NCBI GenBank assembly: GCA_016713585.1
Contig: JADJOV010000025.1
Span: forward strand, 62,001 to 126,000
DNA from: Bdellovibrionales bacterium
GTDB taxonomy: Bacteria; Bdellovibrionota; Bdellovibrionia; Bdellovibrionales; Bdellovibrionaceae
Length of the DNA stretch: 64,000 nt
Reading direction: 5' to 3'
Shown in pieces: positions 30,821 through 40,885 of the stretch. Each line of letters begins with the position of its first letter. Within the stretch, counting starts at the first letter, position 1. The notes below the pieces were generated by a model, which was not told where the DNA came from, searched no databases, and was given only the letters and a program-made list of their open reading frames with translations. A program made the translations under genes and the position numbers.

Positions 30821-32227
30821 AAAAATTCTCATCTCACTCTCGACATTCCAATATCAAGAAAATGCAAGAATTAGATTTTGATCTCGTCATCATTGGAGGC
30901 GGGATAAACGGCGCAGGAGCCGCACGGGAGGCCAGTCTCCGTGGAATGAAAGTTGCTTTGATCGAGGCACGAGATTTTGCATCGGGCACCTCTTCCAAAT
31001 CCAGTAAGCTTATTCATGGAGGCCTGAGGTATCTTGAGAATCTCGACTTTAAACTTGTTTTTGAAGCGCTGAATGAGCGTACAAAACTATTTGAAATGGC
31101 GCCACATTTGGTTCATCCCCTGCGTTTCCTAATTCCGCTCTATGAAACGAGTCGGGTGAGTATGTTTACCATGGGTCTTGGAATGTGGCTTTATGACGCC
31201 CTCGCCTTATTTCAAACACCAGAAATGCACGAGCGCTTAAGTTCAGAGGAAACCCTCAAGCGAATGCCCATACTTGCCGCCAATAAACTAGTCGGGTCCT
31301 TTGTGTACTCGGATGCCTATATGGACGATGATAGACTCGTTCTTGAAACACTTAGATCCGCCCACGATCACGGAGCTGTTTGTGCCAATTATGTTAAAGC
31401 GACTGGCGCCTCATTCAATTCAGATGGGTGCTTGAATGGCATTGAGGTTACAGATACTCTTGCCACGAATCCGCAGCCTTTCATGGTGCGTGGAAAGCAT
31501 TTTATCAGCACGGTTGGCCCATGGACTGACCTTTTCGGCGAAAAATTGTTTCAGGATTGGAAGAAAATTTTGCGCCCCACTAAAGAATTCACCTCACCTT
31601 TTCTAAGGCACGACTGCCACTAACATCTGCCGTCGTTATGGCTGCAGAAAACAGTTCCCGGATTGTCTTTGGAATACCAAGGCACGAAATGGTCATCGTT
31701 GGCACCACCGACACAGATTACTCTGGTTCCCCAGAGTTAGTCGCCCAAAAGCTGCCGACGTCGACTACCTTCTCGATATCACCAGACAGTATTTTCCTGG
31801 TGGAAACCTCACAAAATCAGATATCATTGCAAGCTATGCCGGAGTGAGGCCACTCGTCAAAGATGACTCCTCAACAGAGGGGAAAACGAGCCGGGAACAC
31901 ACAATTATCAACGATCCCCGAGGTGTGACCTTTGTCGCGGGTGGCAAGTACACAACCTATCGACTTATGGCAGAACAGGTTGTTGAGGGCGCTCTTAAAT
32001 ACTTTTCAATTGAAGAACGGGTTCAATTCAAAAAAACAGACTCTGCGATTGCCCTTAACCCTTGGACTGATCCTGAGTCCTATGACAAGGCTCACCTCAA
32101 TATTGATCAATATTGTCGAACCTCTTTGTTAAAGAAGTCAGAAATACAGAAGCTGGTTGCTCGATTTGGAACGGAAGTGGAAGAGTTTTTTGCGAAAATT
32201 CATATTTTTTCTGATATCCTTGGATAA
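30817..32227 (+). CDS. glpD: glycerol-3-phosphate dehydrogenase (frameshifted, C-terminus lost)
   Basis: FAD-dependent oxidation of glycerol 3-phosphate at the membrane. The dinucleotide-binding motif is FDLVIIGGGINGAGAAREA, followed by DFASGTSSKSSKLIHGGLRY, diagnostic for GlpD. Frames break near 31600 and 31750; the later frame contains SYAGVRPLVKD and DPRGVTFVAGGKYTTYR. The coding match ends at ARFGTEVEEFFAK (about 32200), where relatives continue for roughly 100 residues (DAO C-terminal domain). The remaining sequence belongs to a convergent gene. Codons reach only about 470 rather than 530-560. Confidence 0.85.
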
Positions 32228-32448
32228 ACCATAAATGATAACCCAAAAACTAGATGAGCGGCCAAGTCCCAAAACATCGGCACCTCTCGATTCCAAATAT
32301 CGATCCCGTGAAGGGTATTCATTAAAAATGGAATAAGAAGATAAGGGCCAACCATCGGTGCGGACAACAGGATTTCGAAGACGCGCATTATTTTGTTCAT
32401 TGGGCGAGTGTATCGAAACTGATTCGAACGCTTTTTCGTGACCCTCAA
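32200..32448 (-). CDS. small two-segment membrane protein convergent with glpD
   Basis: 82 residues from a TTG (66 from ATG 32400). Hydrophobic stretches VFEILLSAPMVGPYLLIPFL and FWDLAAHLVFGLSFMVYP are separated by a polar loop. It overlaps the 3' end of truncated glpD by 28 nt, and the matching part of GlpD stops just where this gene's stop lies. Family unknown; real by hydropathy, but not certain. Confidence 0.5.
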   Translation of the reverse strand: MRVTKKRSNQFRYTRPMNKIMRVFEILLSAPMVGPYLLIPFLMNTLHGIDIWNREVPMFWDLAAHLVFGLSFMVYPRISEKI

Positions 32449-32479
32449 AACAAAGGTAAATCTTTAGAAACCACACCTC

Positions 32480-33526
32480 TCAATGATAGCCAAATTTCAC
32501 GATTGGGTTTGAGGAGGAATCAATAACCCCGTGAATCATTCCTTCTGTGTTGAATGCAACGGCATGATTGCCTTGAACATCGACGGCAATCAGTCCGACT
32601 TCTGCACCCACATTTTTCATACGTTTAACCAATTTCTCCGCAGCAATAGCAGGAGTGAGTCTTTGATACTGAACCATCGAGGAAAATTCATGTGCTAAAG
32701 TGTGGCGAATTATCATTTCACCATGCCCAGTCATTGAAACAGCAAGTGTTAAATTGTTTGCATAAGTGCCTGCGCCTATAATTGGTGAATCTCCCACTCG
32801 CCCAGGAGGCTTTGATTCCAAGCCTCCCGTGGAGGTTCCGGAGGCGATCGAGCCGCATTTATCCAACACCACAGCACCAACAGTGCCATATTTTTCATTT
32901 TTTTTAAACAATTCCAGATCGCTTTTGGAAGTCTCAAAATAATTCTGATTCACATTCCTAAATCCCAACTGACTTCCAATCAGATCAGCACCAGGCCCAA
33001 CGAAAAAAACTTGCTTTGTTCGTTCCATAATCGCTCGGGCCACCTGAATGGGATTTTTTGTTCGTCGAGTGCCAGCAACTGCTCCGCTTTTTAGTGTTGC
33101 ACCATCCATAATGGCGGCATCAAGCTCCACGTCGCCGTTGGAATTCTTATAACCACCCCGACCCGCATTGAATCCCGAATGATTTTCAAGGGCCGAAATC
33201 ATCGATTCAACAACCTCTACAGCAGACTGGCCTGTGGATAATTGCTGTTTGCCACTTATCAAAAGGTTTTCAAGGAATAGGGTGTATGTATGCCGTTGAT
33301 CATTCGAAAAATCACTCCAATCACCAGCCCCTCCGTGTACAACGATTTTGAATGGCCTGTTGCCAGAGCAATTATTTTTTGAAGCTATATCTCGTGCGAC
33401 TGCCTCCATGGAATCCTGTTGGTTCGTCGCACACCCATTCACAAGCAAGACTGAAAAAAGGCAAATCAATACTTCTGATAAGAGAATAAACATACAGCAA
33501 GCCCCTTTATGAATTTTGCGCTCCAT
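32480..33526 (-). CDS. isoaspartyl peptidase/L-asparaginase (Ntn-hydrolase) lipoprotein
   Basis: 348 residues. The T2-family pattern is clear: VVHGGAGDWSD, SGFNAGRGGYKNSNGDVELDAAIMDG, the autocleavage and nucleophile Thr215 in EKYGTVGAVVLD, STGGLESKPPGRVGDSPIIGAGTYAN, and TGHGEMIIRH. Most family members are cytoplasmic; this one starts with a lipoprotein signal (ICLFSVLLVNGC, lipobox Cys32), which places it in the periplasm or on the outer membrane. It would hydrolyse isoaspartyl or Asn substrates there. Confidence 0.88.
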   Translation of the reverse strand: MERKIHKGACCMFILLSEVLICLFSVLLVNGCATNQQDSMEAVARDIASKNNCSGNRPFKIVVHGGAGDWSDFSNDQRHTYTLFLENLLISGKQQLSTGQSAVEVVESMISALENHSGFNAGRGGYKNSNGDVELDAAIMDGATLKSGAVAGTRRTKNPIQVARAIMERTKQVFFVGPGADLIGSQLGFRNVNQNYFETSKSDLELFKKNEKYGTVGAVVLDKCGSIASGTSTGGLESKPPGRVGDSPIIGAGTYANNLTLAVSMTGHGEMIIRHTLAHEFSSMVQYQRLTPAIAAEKLVKRMKNVGAEVGLIAVDVQGNHAVAFNTEGMIHGVIDSSSNPIVKFGYH

Positions 33527-33911
33527 TGCTCAATTGGACCACATTCACCGTTGTGCCCTTCTTGATCGTAGCTTTGAGGAATAAGGAAAACAATAGGGGT
33601 TTTCGTGTAATCTCCAGAAGTATCAAGGTCCCCAAAAGAAGGGTTGTAGGGCTATTTCCACACCACGGACTGGTGAATTCAAGAAATTTTGATTGTTTTT
33701 CGAAATTTGGATGTCGACCGTGGCTGGTTTTAGGTTGAGTGCCAGTCAAGGGAGTGTTTTGGCAAAACAGGGCCTCACTCGAGGGTTAAGTTGTGCCATC
33801 AAAATGGCACGTCTTCTTGCCTTCAAAGAAGGCTGCGCGACTTATCACTTTCTTCCTTGCACTATGGGTATTGGCTCTCAGACTTCCAACACAAAAGTGC
33901 GCTGCCGCTAT
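33527..33911. other. intergenic region with two short hairpins
   Basis: No supported gene. Two perfect hairpins lie close together: GTGCCAT-CAAA-ATGGCAC (33793-33810) and GCCTTC-AAA-GAAGGC (33819-33833). Neither is followed by a T run on either strand, so they are not obvious intrinsic terminators. Small frames on both strands here look random. Confidence 0.5.
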
Positions 33912-34638
33912 TTAATTAAATAAAACCAAATACTCCGACAGACCCACCTGATCAACCAACCCTGCTCTTTTAGGAGCGGGATTTTTCTTTCGATATAGCG
34001 TCTTCGCTTTGCTAACAATCATACATCCCAAATTTCTGGCCCCCACTCGATCTTCTTGATGGGGAACACAGGGATATATCAAATCACTTTCTTCCGCTTG
34101 GTTCGTTGGAAATCTAGACATTGTAAAAACAAGACCCGTACCCTTTTCGTTAGCCAAATATTTAGAGACTGGTGAATTCTCTAGCAAAGTGCTTGCGTAA
34201 ATGGCCGGCAACACCATAGCCACTCGCTTCTTAAGCCCCTTCGCAGTCTTGATTCCTTCTGAGAACCTCTCAAGCTCCAGCTTGAGTTCAATTTCATCCT
34301 GGTGGGGAATCTCTACCTTGTGGGTCAAGTTAGGATCGACAACAACGACATCAATTCCTTCCTTCTGTTCGCAGAAGCTCCAGGGCACCAATCACGATTT
34401 GATACTGATCCAAATTTGAAGGATCGATCCCAAAAAATATCACAGATGCCTGTTTTATCTCGAGTCTGAGACGCTGAGTCAAAGCCACGCCAAGTTCTTT
34501 TGGTGATTGAAACAAAGAATATCTAATCTTTGGAATTGGCCGAGGTTGCAGAGAAAAATAGAGGGAAGCCACCAATCCAGCGACCACAAGAATTCCTAAC
34601 ACTACCCAAGAGAAATTTTTATAAATTATACGTATCAT
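33912..34638 (-). CDS. hypothetical single-pass membrane protein (1 frameshift)
   Basis: About 242 codons. One transmembrane segment at the N-terminus (FSWVVLGILVVAGLVASLYF), the rest probably periplasmic. A frameshift near 34370 joins IVIGALELLRTEG to GIDVVVVDPNLTH. The later part has alternating strands and helices (KKRVAMVLPAIYASTLLENS, GLVFTMSRFPTNQAEESD) and ends with a basic segment. The fold may be Rossmann-like, but no family is recognised. Confidence 0.55.
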
Positions 34639-34767
34639 TGCCCTTCTATCCCATTGAAACTGAATTCGGTCCAGCCTATTGAGTTTTCATCGCCATTATG
34701 TTACCCATTGGGTCACGAATTTAGGAACTGACAAGAACGGACTTGATCCATCTCTGGACCGGTACCA

Positions 34768-35583
34768 TTGGAGACAGTGCATTTGAAATCAATCAACGCG
34801 AACTACCTACTCGTTGGATCTGGGCGCCTTGCCAAGCATCTCAAGTTTTGGCTGAATCACTATGGATATGTTGTTGATCAGTGGAATCGTAGCCTCGGAT
34901 TAGATCAGCTTCAAGAGGCCATGAAGGCAAAACCACGAGTTCTCTTAGCGATTTCCGACTCTTCCTTAGATAGTTTTTTTACCGAAAATTTGAAAATTCC
35001 ACTGCGCGATTCGGGGATTCTTCCAGTTCATTTTTCAGGCGCCTTCCATCATCCAGAGATAATTTCAGCTCATCCGTTGATGACCTTCAGTGAAAACCTC
35101 TACCCAGAGGACTTCTATTGCAAAATTCATTGGACTCTCTGTGGGGTTTCCTCACTTGAGGCCATTTTCCCTCAAATGAGAAACACCTACTCTGTTATTA
35201 CAGCTGAACAAAAACCACTCTATCATGCTGCCTGCGTACTTGGTGGAAACCTTCCTGTCTTGCTTTGGCGAGAGATGGCTCGAATTTTTTCTGAACTCGG
35301 CCTTTCCTCTGATTTGACCCCGAAGATGCCGACCTCAGCCTACTTGGTTTTCTTATCCCGAGTTTTAGAGAATTTTTCAGCCAACCCCCAAAATGCCTTA
35401 ACTGGCCCAATCATCCGGGGCGATATGACGACGATTGCTTCAAATCTCAATGCCCTCGACCAAAACCCCTGGCGTGAGGTCTACCAAGCGTGCCTCAAGG
35501 CCTATCAAACAAGCAATCAGGCAAAAGAACAATCCTTCGCTCCCTCCCAAAAATTAACAAAGAAAGTGATAGAAACACTATGA
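34768..35583 (+). CDS. Rossmann/DUF2520 protein, candidate PanG-type ketopantoate reductase
   Basis: 271 residues. The N-terminal NAD(P)-binding motif is NYLLVGSGRLAKHLKFWL. The middle region is DSGILPVHFSGAFHHPEI, then ISAHPLMTF; the helical C-terminus includes HAACVLGGNLPVLLW and NALTGPIIRGD, as in 6-phosphogluconate-dehydrogenase-like and DUF2520 proteins. It overlaps panB by 4 nt (ATGA) and heads a pantothenate/CoA operon that otherwise lacks a ketopantoate reductase (panE). Family knowledge: a PanG class of alternative ketopantoate reductase has this architecture. The role here is inferred. The start codon is uncertain (TTG 34768). Confidence 0.72.
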   Translation: METVHLKSINANYLLVGSGRLAKHLKFWLNHYGYVVDQWNRSLGLDQLQEAMKAKPRVLLAISDSSLDSFFTENLKIPLRDSGILPVHFSGAFHHPEIISAHPLMTFSENLYPEDFYCKIHWTLCGVSSLEAIFPQMRNTYSVITAEQKPLYHAACVLGGNLPVLLWREMARIFSELGLSSDLTPKMPTSAYLVFLSRVLENFSANPQNALTGPIIRGDMTTIASNLNALDQNPWREVYQACLKAYQTSNQAKEQSFAPSQKLTKKVIETL

Positions 35584-36366
35584 CAATATTGGAATTCATC
35601 AACAAAAAAAAGCAAGGTCAGAAGATCTCAATGCTGACTTGCTACGACTACACGATGGCACTTCTTTTGAGCAATTCACAAGTAGACTCAATTTTAGTTG
35701 GGGACTCTCTGGCCATGGTCATGCATGGGCATCCGACCACCTAAATGCTTCAGTGAGCCTGATGGCTCTACATACTGCTGCAGTTGCCAGAGGGGCTTCA
35801 AAAAATTAATTATTGGAGACCTTCCGTTTTTATCCTATCGAAAATCACTTTCTGAAAATATGAATGCCATCGAAAAGATCATGAAGGCCGGGGCACACGC
35901 CATTAAGCTTGAGGGCGCCATTGGAAATCTGGATCTGATTCGCCATGTTGTCCAGTCCGGAGTTCCAGTGATGGGTCATCTTGGACTGACGCCCCAATCA
36001 ATTCATATGCTGGGCGGATTCAAGGTTCAAGGCCGCGATAAATTAGCACAAACAAATTTGCAGCTTCAAGCAAGGTCTCTTGAGGAAGCTGGATGTTTTG
36101 GTTTGGTCCTTGAATGCGTACCCTCCAAACTCGCCAAAATAATTACAACCAGTTTAGAAATTCCTACAATCGGAATCGGTGCTGGCGCTTCCACTGATGG
36201 TCAGGTTCTAGTGCTTCAAGATATGCTCGGAATGAATCCCTCCTTCAAGCCAAAGTTTTTGCGTGAATTTGCCGATCTAAAAAACGCGATTTCCACAGCT
36301 GTCAATTCATTTCATCAAGCCACAACTGATGGGAACTTTCCGTCACCAGACGAGAGTTATTCATGA
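35580..36366 (+). CDS. panB: 3-methyl-2-oxobutanoate hydroxymethyltransferase (frameshifted)
   Basis: PanB makes ketopantoate from 2-oxoisovalerate and methylene-THF. The N-terminus has SMLTCYDYTMALLL and VDSILVGDSLAMVMHGHPTT. A one-base loss at about 35742 shifts the frame (NASVSLMALHTAAVARGA), and a second near 35800 restores KKLIIGDLPFLSY. Then follow HAIKLEGAIGNLDLI, GVPVMGHLGLTPQSIHMLGG and IPTIGIGAGASTDGQVLV, all PanB hallmarks. The length of about 262 codons is normal. Overlaps its neighbours by 4 nt on both sides. Confidence 0.9.
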
Positions 36367-36976
36367 CCGTCGTCTTAAAAACAATTCCAGAAATACTGGC
36401 GTGGAAATTGAAGACCTCAAAAACTACCCTATAACTTGGGAGTCGGATTTGGCCACTGCAGAGAAGTTGGGGATTGATGTCGTCTTTGCTCCTGACAAGG
36501 CTGAGCTCTATCCCGATGGATATAAATTTCGAATAACCGAAAATGATTTGAGTCTAAAATATTGTGGAGCCCATCGCCCCGGGCATTTTGATGGTGTTCT
36601 CTCTGTGGTTACAAAACTTTTTCAACTAGTTTCGCCGCAGAAAGCTTATTTTGGAGAAAAGGATTACCAGCAGCTCCAACTTGTGCAGGGCTTGGTCAAC
36701 GCATTTTTTATGGATTTGACGATTGTTCCTGTTCCGACATTGCGAGAGACCGATGGCCTGGCCATGAGTTCACGAAATCGGCTTCTATCACCCGGAGACC
36801 GAGAAAAAGCGCCTTTGCTATATAAGGCCCTCAGTGAATCCTCGTCCTGTGAGATCGCAAAGGCTTGCCTAAATTCCGAAGGCTTTAAGGTCGACTATAT
36901 TGAAGAATTTAACGGACGCCGACTTGGGGCAGCCTACTTAGGGAAAGTGAGACTCATTGACAATGTCCAAATCTAA
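36363..36976 (+). CDS. panC: pantothenate synthetase with internal deletion of the HIGH-type motif
   Basis: The N-terminus MTVVLKTIPEILAWKLK (ATG 36363) matches PanC, as does the body from EDLKNYPITWESDL: LGIDVVFAPDKAELYPDGY, GHFDGVLSVVTKLFQLV, AYFGEKDYQQLQLV, and AMSSRNRLLSPGDR. The segment between them, which in all PanC proteins holds the ATP-binding MGALHEGH and the FVNPTQF strand, is missing (roughly 35-40 residues), and the frame changes at the joint near 36413. As written the enzyme could not bind ATP normally. Overlaps panB by 4 nt and coaBC by 14 nt. Confidence 0.85.
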
Positions 36977-38263
36977 AATTCTCGTTATTATGACAGGCTC
37001 AATCGCTTGCTACAAAGCCTGTCAGATCGTTTCGCGTCTTGTACAGTCAGGGCATGAAGTTCAAGTTGTTACGACCAAATCTGCATTGAACTTTGTTGGC
37101 CCAGCCACGCTGGAAGGTCTGAGCGGGCGCAAGGTTCTCTGCGATATGTACGAAGTAGGTCAGATGATGGGCCACATTCATTGGGCTCGCTGGGCTGACT
37201 TGATTCTTGTCGCGCCAGCAACCGCAAATTTTATCAATAAGATTGCACATGGCCTGGCCGATGACCTTGCCAGCACTCTTTTCCTGTCTCATGATTTCAA
37301 GAGACCTTTTTTGATTGCTCCTGCGATGAACTCCTCGATGTACTCTCATCCCGTGACCCAGGGCTCACTGAAGCGTCTACAGGAGCTTGGCGTTCAAGTC
37401 TTAGAAACGGCCTCCGGGGTTTTAGCCTGTGGAGAAGAAGGCTATGGGAAACTTTTGGACCCAGAATTAATTGAAAAAGAAGTAGCGCAACATCTATCGA
37501 ATATTCCAAACATAGAGATGATGCCAAAATCGATTACACACAAGAACCAAAATATTCGAATACTCATTACAGCCGGAGGAACTAGCGAACGAATTGACGA
37601 TATCCGCGTGATTTCCAACCGTAGCACGGGGGCCACCGGAGTCCAACTCAGTCAGAAATTTTCGGGGTGTGGCTTCCCTGTGACTCTTTTACTCTCTGAA
37701 TCCTCGCCCTTCAGCTCCTCACTCCACGATTTTGAGGTTATCAAGTTTTCCGACTATGAAAGTTTAAAAATCTTCTTTACCATGAGCTCTCCCATAGAAA
37801 CTACAGTCACATTTTTCATTTAGCGGCGGTCAGTGATTACTCAGTGGCACGCCTTGAGCTTGACGGAAAACCAATTCTAGAAGAGAACTCTCCTAGAAAA
37901 ATTTCTTCTGATAAAGAAGTGTCAATCGTTTTGAAATCCAATCCAAAAATCGTCAATGATCTTAAGAAGATTTCTGTAAATAGGGATATAAAACTTATTT
38001 CATTTAAGTTGACCTCTGCGTGTGACGAAAAAACAAAGATCGAAGCTGTGGAAAAACTGATCATGAATTCTAAAAGCGACTATGTCGTTCACAACGATTG
38101 GGTTCAAATTAAACAAACTCCTGAAAACCATATTTTTTCAATCTACAAATCAACTTCCAAAACAAGTGGGCAGTTTGACAGCCATGGAATCCCAATGGCT
38201 CAAATGGCTCAGACAACAAACGCCGCCGGTCTTGCTGACTTTTTTATCCAGGAGATTCTATGA
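36963..38263 (+). CDS. coaBC: bifunctional phosphopantothenoylcysteine decarboxylase/phosphopantothenate-cysteine ligase (1 frameshift)
   Basis: The N-terminal CoaC flavoprotein domain shows ILVIMTGSIACYKACQIV, HIHWARWADLILVAPATANF, IAPAMNSSMYSHP and the active-site Cys in GVLACGEEGYGKL. The C-terminal CoaB domain starts ILITAGGTSERIDDIR with ISNRSTGATG. A T run near 37805 shifts the frame; the other frame continues AAVSDYSVARLELDGK and ends VHNDWVQIK then SHGIPMAQMAQ. The enzyme performs the two steps from phosphopantothenate to phosphopantetheine. ATG 36963 is chosen; the stop overlaps coaX by 4 nt. Confidence 0.92.
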
Positions 38264-39030
38264 TTTTAGCTCTTGATGTCGGAAATAGCCAAATCTATGG
38301 AGGAATTTTTGACAAGGAAAAAATCAAACTGAGCTTCCGGAGAAATTCCAAGCAAGGTTCCTCTTCTGACGAAATCGGAATTTTTCTTCGAACAGTTCTC
38401 CGCGAAAATAATTTTGATCCGACAAAAGTGACCCAAATCGCAATTTGCTCAGTGGTCCCCGACGTCATCTATTCGCTGAAGGGTGCCTGCAAGAAGTATT
38501 TTAAGTTAACTCCCTTTGTCTTGCAGGCTGGAGTGAAGACAGGCCTCAAAATCAGGTACAGAAATCCAGTCGAAGTCGGATCTGACAGAATTGCCAATTC
38601 AATTGCGGCGCTAGAACTTTTTCCTGGAAGAAACTTGGTCATTGTGGACCTCGGAACTGCTACAACTTTTTGTGCCGTCTCTAAGGACAAAGACTACTTG
38701 GGCGGATCGATTGTCGCAGGCCTCAGACTTTGTATGGAGGCCCTCGAGGCAAAAACAGCAAAACTTCCCGCGGTTGAGATTTTGGCGTTAGAGGAGGCCT
38801 GCGGACGAACAACTATAGAAAGCATTCAGTCTGGTCTTTATTTTGGACATATCGGAATAATCAAAGAAATCAGTGCCCGACTTCAGCAGGAGTGTTTTGC
38901 TGATGAAAAGGCCCTCATTATTGGAACGGGTGGCTTTGCACATTTGTTCGAAAAAGATAAGATCTTTGATTCGATAGTGCCCGATCTTGTCCTCAAGGGG
39001 CTTTTAGGTGCACTCAAATTGAACTCTTAA
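38260..39030 (+). CDS. coaX: type III pantothenate kinase
   Basis: 256 residues, intact. The ASKHA-fold motifs are ILALDVGNSQIYGGIF (phosphate 1), GSDRIANSIAALEL with the catalytic Asp, VIVDLGTATTFCAVS (phosphate 2), and GGSIVAGLRLCMEAL. Phosphorylates pantothenate, the first step from pantothenate to CoA; it needs a monovalent cation and is not feedback-inhibited by CoA in known members. It closes the operon, overlapping coaBC by 4 nt, with 4 nt between its stop and the convergent next gene. Confidence 0.93.
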   Translation: MILALDVGNSQIYGGIFDKEKIKLSFRRNSKQGSSSDEIGIFLRTVLRENNFDPTKVTQIAICSVVPDVIYSLKGACKKYFKLTPFVLQAGVKTGLKIRYRNPVEVGSDRIANSIAALELFPGRNLVIVDLGTATTFCAVSKDKDYLGGSIVAGLRLCMEALEAKTAKLPAVEILALEEACGRTTIESIQSGLYFGHIGIIKEISARLQQECFADEKALIIGTGGFAHLFEKDKIFDSIVPDLVLKGLLGALKLNS

Positions 39031-39034
39031 GACC

Positions 39035-40627
39035 CTACAGATTTGAAATCGAAGTCTCTTGGGGGAACACCCTAAACAGCTCGATAGCGTCCACAAATCC
39101 TTTGGGTCGAAAAGCCTGGGATTGTTCGCTCCACTCTAGATGCTGCCAACCTAAACTTTGAAAGGAGGGGCTGTCAATCTTCCTCTGCCCGACAAATCGG
39201 AAGACATCTCCAGCCGTTGTTAATTCCTGACGCTTGATCATTACGGACGGAAAATAAAATTGTACGAAGGATATTTTTTTATTCTGAAGAGCGAATCCTT
39301 CTGCGCCGGTAAATATGAATTTCTGAAAATTCAAAGGCTTCTGAGGATCACAGGTTCTAATCACCAAAAGCCGTGAGGTCTCTTTCGAAAAATCCATGAC
39401 TCTCGTGAAATCGACTTTACTACAAGTTTCCAACACCATCTTTTGCGTCTTTATTTCATGGATGACCTTGATTGATACTGGATCGAGGGACGGCATGAAC
39501 CATGCCTTCTCAGGATCTCTCAAAAGAATACGCAGATTTGGATTTTTCTGGGCGAGCTCAAGCATGGCACGAATTCGTGGCGACTGCTTCTGTAAGATCT
39601 CGTCGGAACTATACACTAAGTCAAACTCAACAACGTCCATGACTTGCTTGAATCCTTTGGCTTCCAGCTCAGAAGCCATGATTGTCATCAAATGGCGATA
39701 GGTTGGCACCTGTAATTGTTGATAGGAATTTGTCCAAAGACGATTCAATCGCTGCACACTTAGGAACAATCCAACCATGGGCTCATCGGGGGAAGACCTC
39801 AGTGCGTTGAAATGAAAATTCTTATCAAGCTTAAGTTGTTTTATAATTTGTGTTAGTGCCTTTGATAACTCAATTTTCTCTTTTAAGTTAAGGCGACTGT
39901 AAATTCCGATCCAGACCGAGCTTAACAAAGGTCGCAAACTCAAATCCATCAGTTCATTGCCGACCGTTCCCTCATTCTTATTAAGATTAAAACACATTTG
40001 ATAGTGCTCAGCTATTTTCCATTCAGAATGACAATAGCCAGAAACGGTTTTCATCACGGTTGGCCATTTTTGGTGCTTAAGTGAGAGCTTGGCAGATGAG
40101 GTTTTAGCAAATTCAAAGGGATCCTCGAGTTTGAATTGCCCTTGAATCATAGTCAAAAACAAATCCGAAAACACCTCTTCTGCCAGCAAATCATTATAAA
40201 AGTACTCTGGGTTCAAATCCCTCAGCCATGTTTTAATGATGGCTTTCTCTGGGACCCCCTCGGACTCAAGAAGATTTCTGTTGAGAGTGAGGGTTTCATT
40301 TTGTAACCGGTAGGTCCATCCCTCTTCAGGTAGAATGTTGATCTTCAAACGGGAAACAAAGGGGGAAAGCGTCGTCAAAAATTTCTCTGCTCTAACTAAA
40401 GAAGCCAGCGTGTTCCCCTTCTCAGAAAGATAGCCGTATAAGGGAACGCCTTTTTGAATTGAACAACGGTACAAAACAGAATCTTGACCCATGTTAATTT
40501 TATCAATCATTTTGGAATCAATACAAAGTGGCTTTCGAGTGGAAATCACTATACCTAAGACAAATGCGCAAAATGACACTATTGTTAGGCCGGTCAGCCA
40601 GATCTCTATTTTCTTGTTTTTACTCAT
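39035..40627 (-). CDS. large hypothetical membrane-anchored protein
   Basis: 530 residues from ATG 40627 (MSKNKKIEIW). One transmembrane segment (IWLTGLTIVSFCAFVLGIVI) leaves a long periplasmic body. The body has a mixed alpha/beta look, with KINILPEEGWTYRLQNETL, LLIRTCD-like strands and several conserved-looking Cys residues. There is no recognised domain or catalytic motif. The frame is intact over 1.6 kb, in contrast to much of the window, so it is a genuine gene. It lies convergent to coaX. Confidence 0.7.
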   Translation of the reverse strand: MSKNKKIEIWLTGLTIVSFCAFVLGIVISTRKPLCIDSKMIDKINMGQDSVLYRCSIQKGVPLYGYLSEKGNTLASLVRAEKFLTTLSPFVSRLKINILPEEGWTYRLQNETLTLNRNLLESEGVPEKAIIKTWLRDLNPEYFYNDLLAEEVFSDLFLTMIQGQFKLEDPFEFAKTSSAKLSLKHQKWPTVMKTVSGYCHSEWKIAEHYQMCFNLNKNEGTVGNELMDLSLRPLLSSVWIGIYSRLNLKEKIELSKALTQIIKQLKLDKNFHFNALRSSPDEPMVGLFLSVQRLNRLWTNSYQQLQVPTYRHLMTIMASELEAKGFKQVMDVVEFDLVYSSDEILQKQSPRIRAMLELAQKNPNLRILLRDPEKAWFMPSLDPVSIKVIHEIKTQKMVLETCSKVDFTRVMDFSKETSRLLVIRTCDPQKPLNFQKFIFTGAEGFALQNKKISFVQFYFPSVMIKRQELTTAGDVFRFVGQRKIDSPSFQSLGWQHLEWSEQSQAFRPKGFVDAIELFRVFPQETSISNL

Positions 40628-40885
40628 AGTTCGGAGACCGAGCAATTTTCATTCCAGAAAAATTTGGCCGACTTCACCTTAAGTTAATGAATTTTTTTCA
40701 TAGTGCTTTCAGGGGTAATGATCAATCACTTTTGCCAAGGCGCTACGGCAAACTCAGCGAAATTTCCTCGGTGATTTACACTTTTTATTTTCCACTGACG
40801 CCCGCCAATATCCATCGTAGGCAATACTGTCGATACTCGACGACTTCTGGTAATCGCTTCATTTAGTTTTTTCTGAATCGTTCCA

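Noticed and set aside
33793..33833. CRISPR-like or repeat-array reading of the two small hairpins
   Set aside because: The two stems differ in sequence and there is no repeat-spacer periodicity.
33693..33923. Plus-strand 76-codon frame between the asparaginase and the hypothetical membrane protein
   Set aside because: No start signal, composition not protein-like, and it covers two hairpins.
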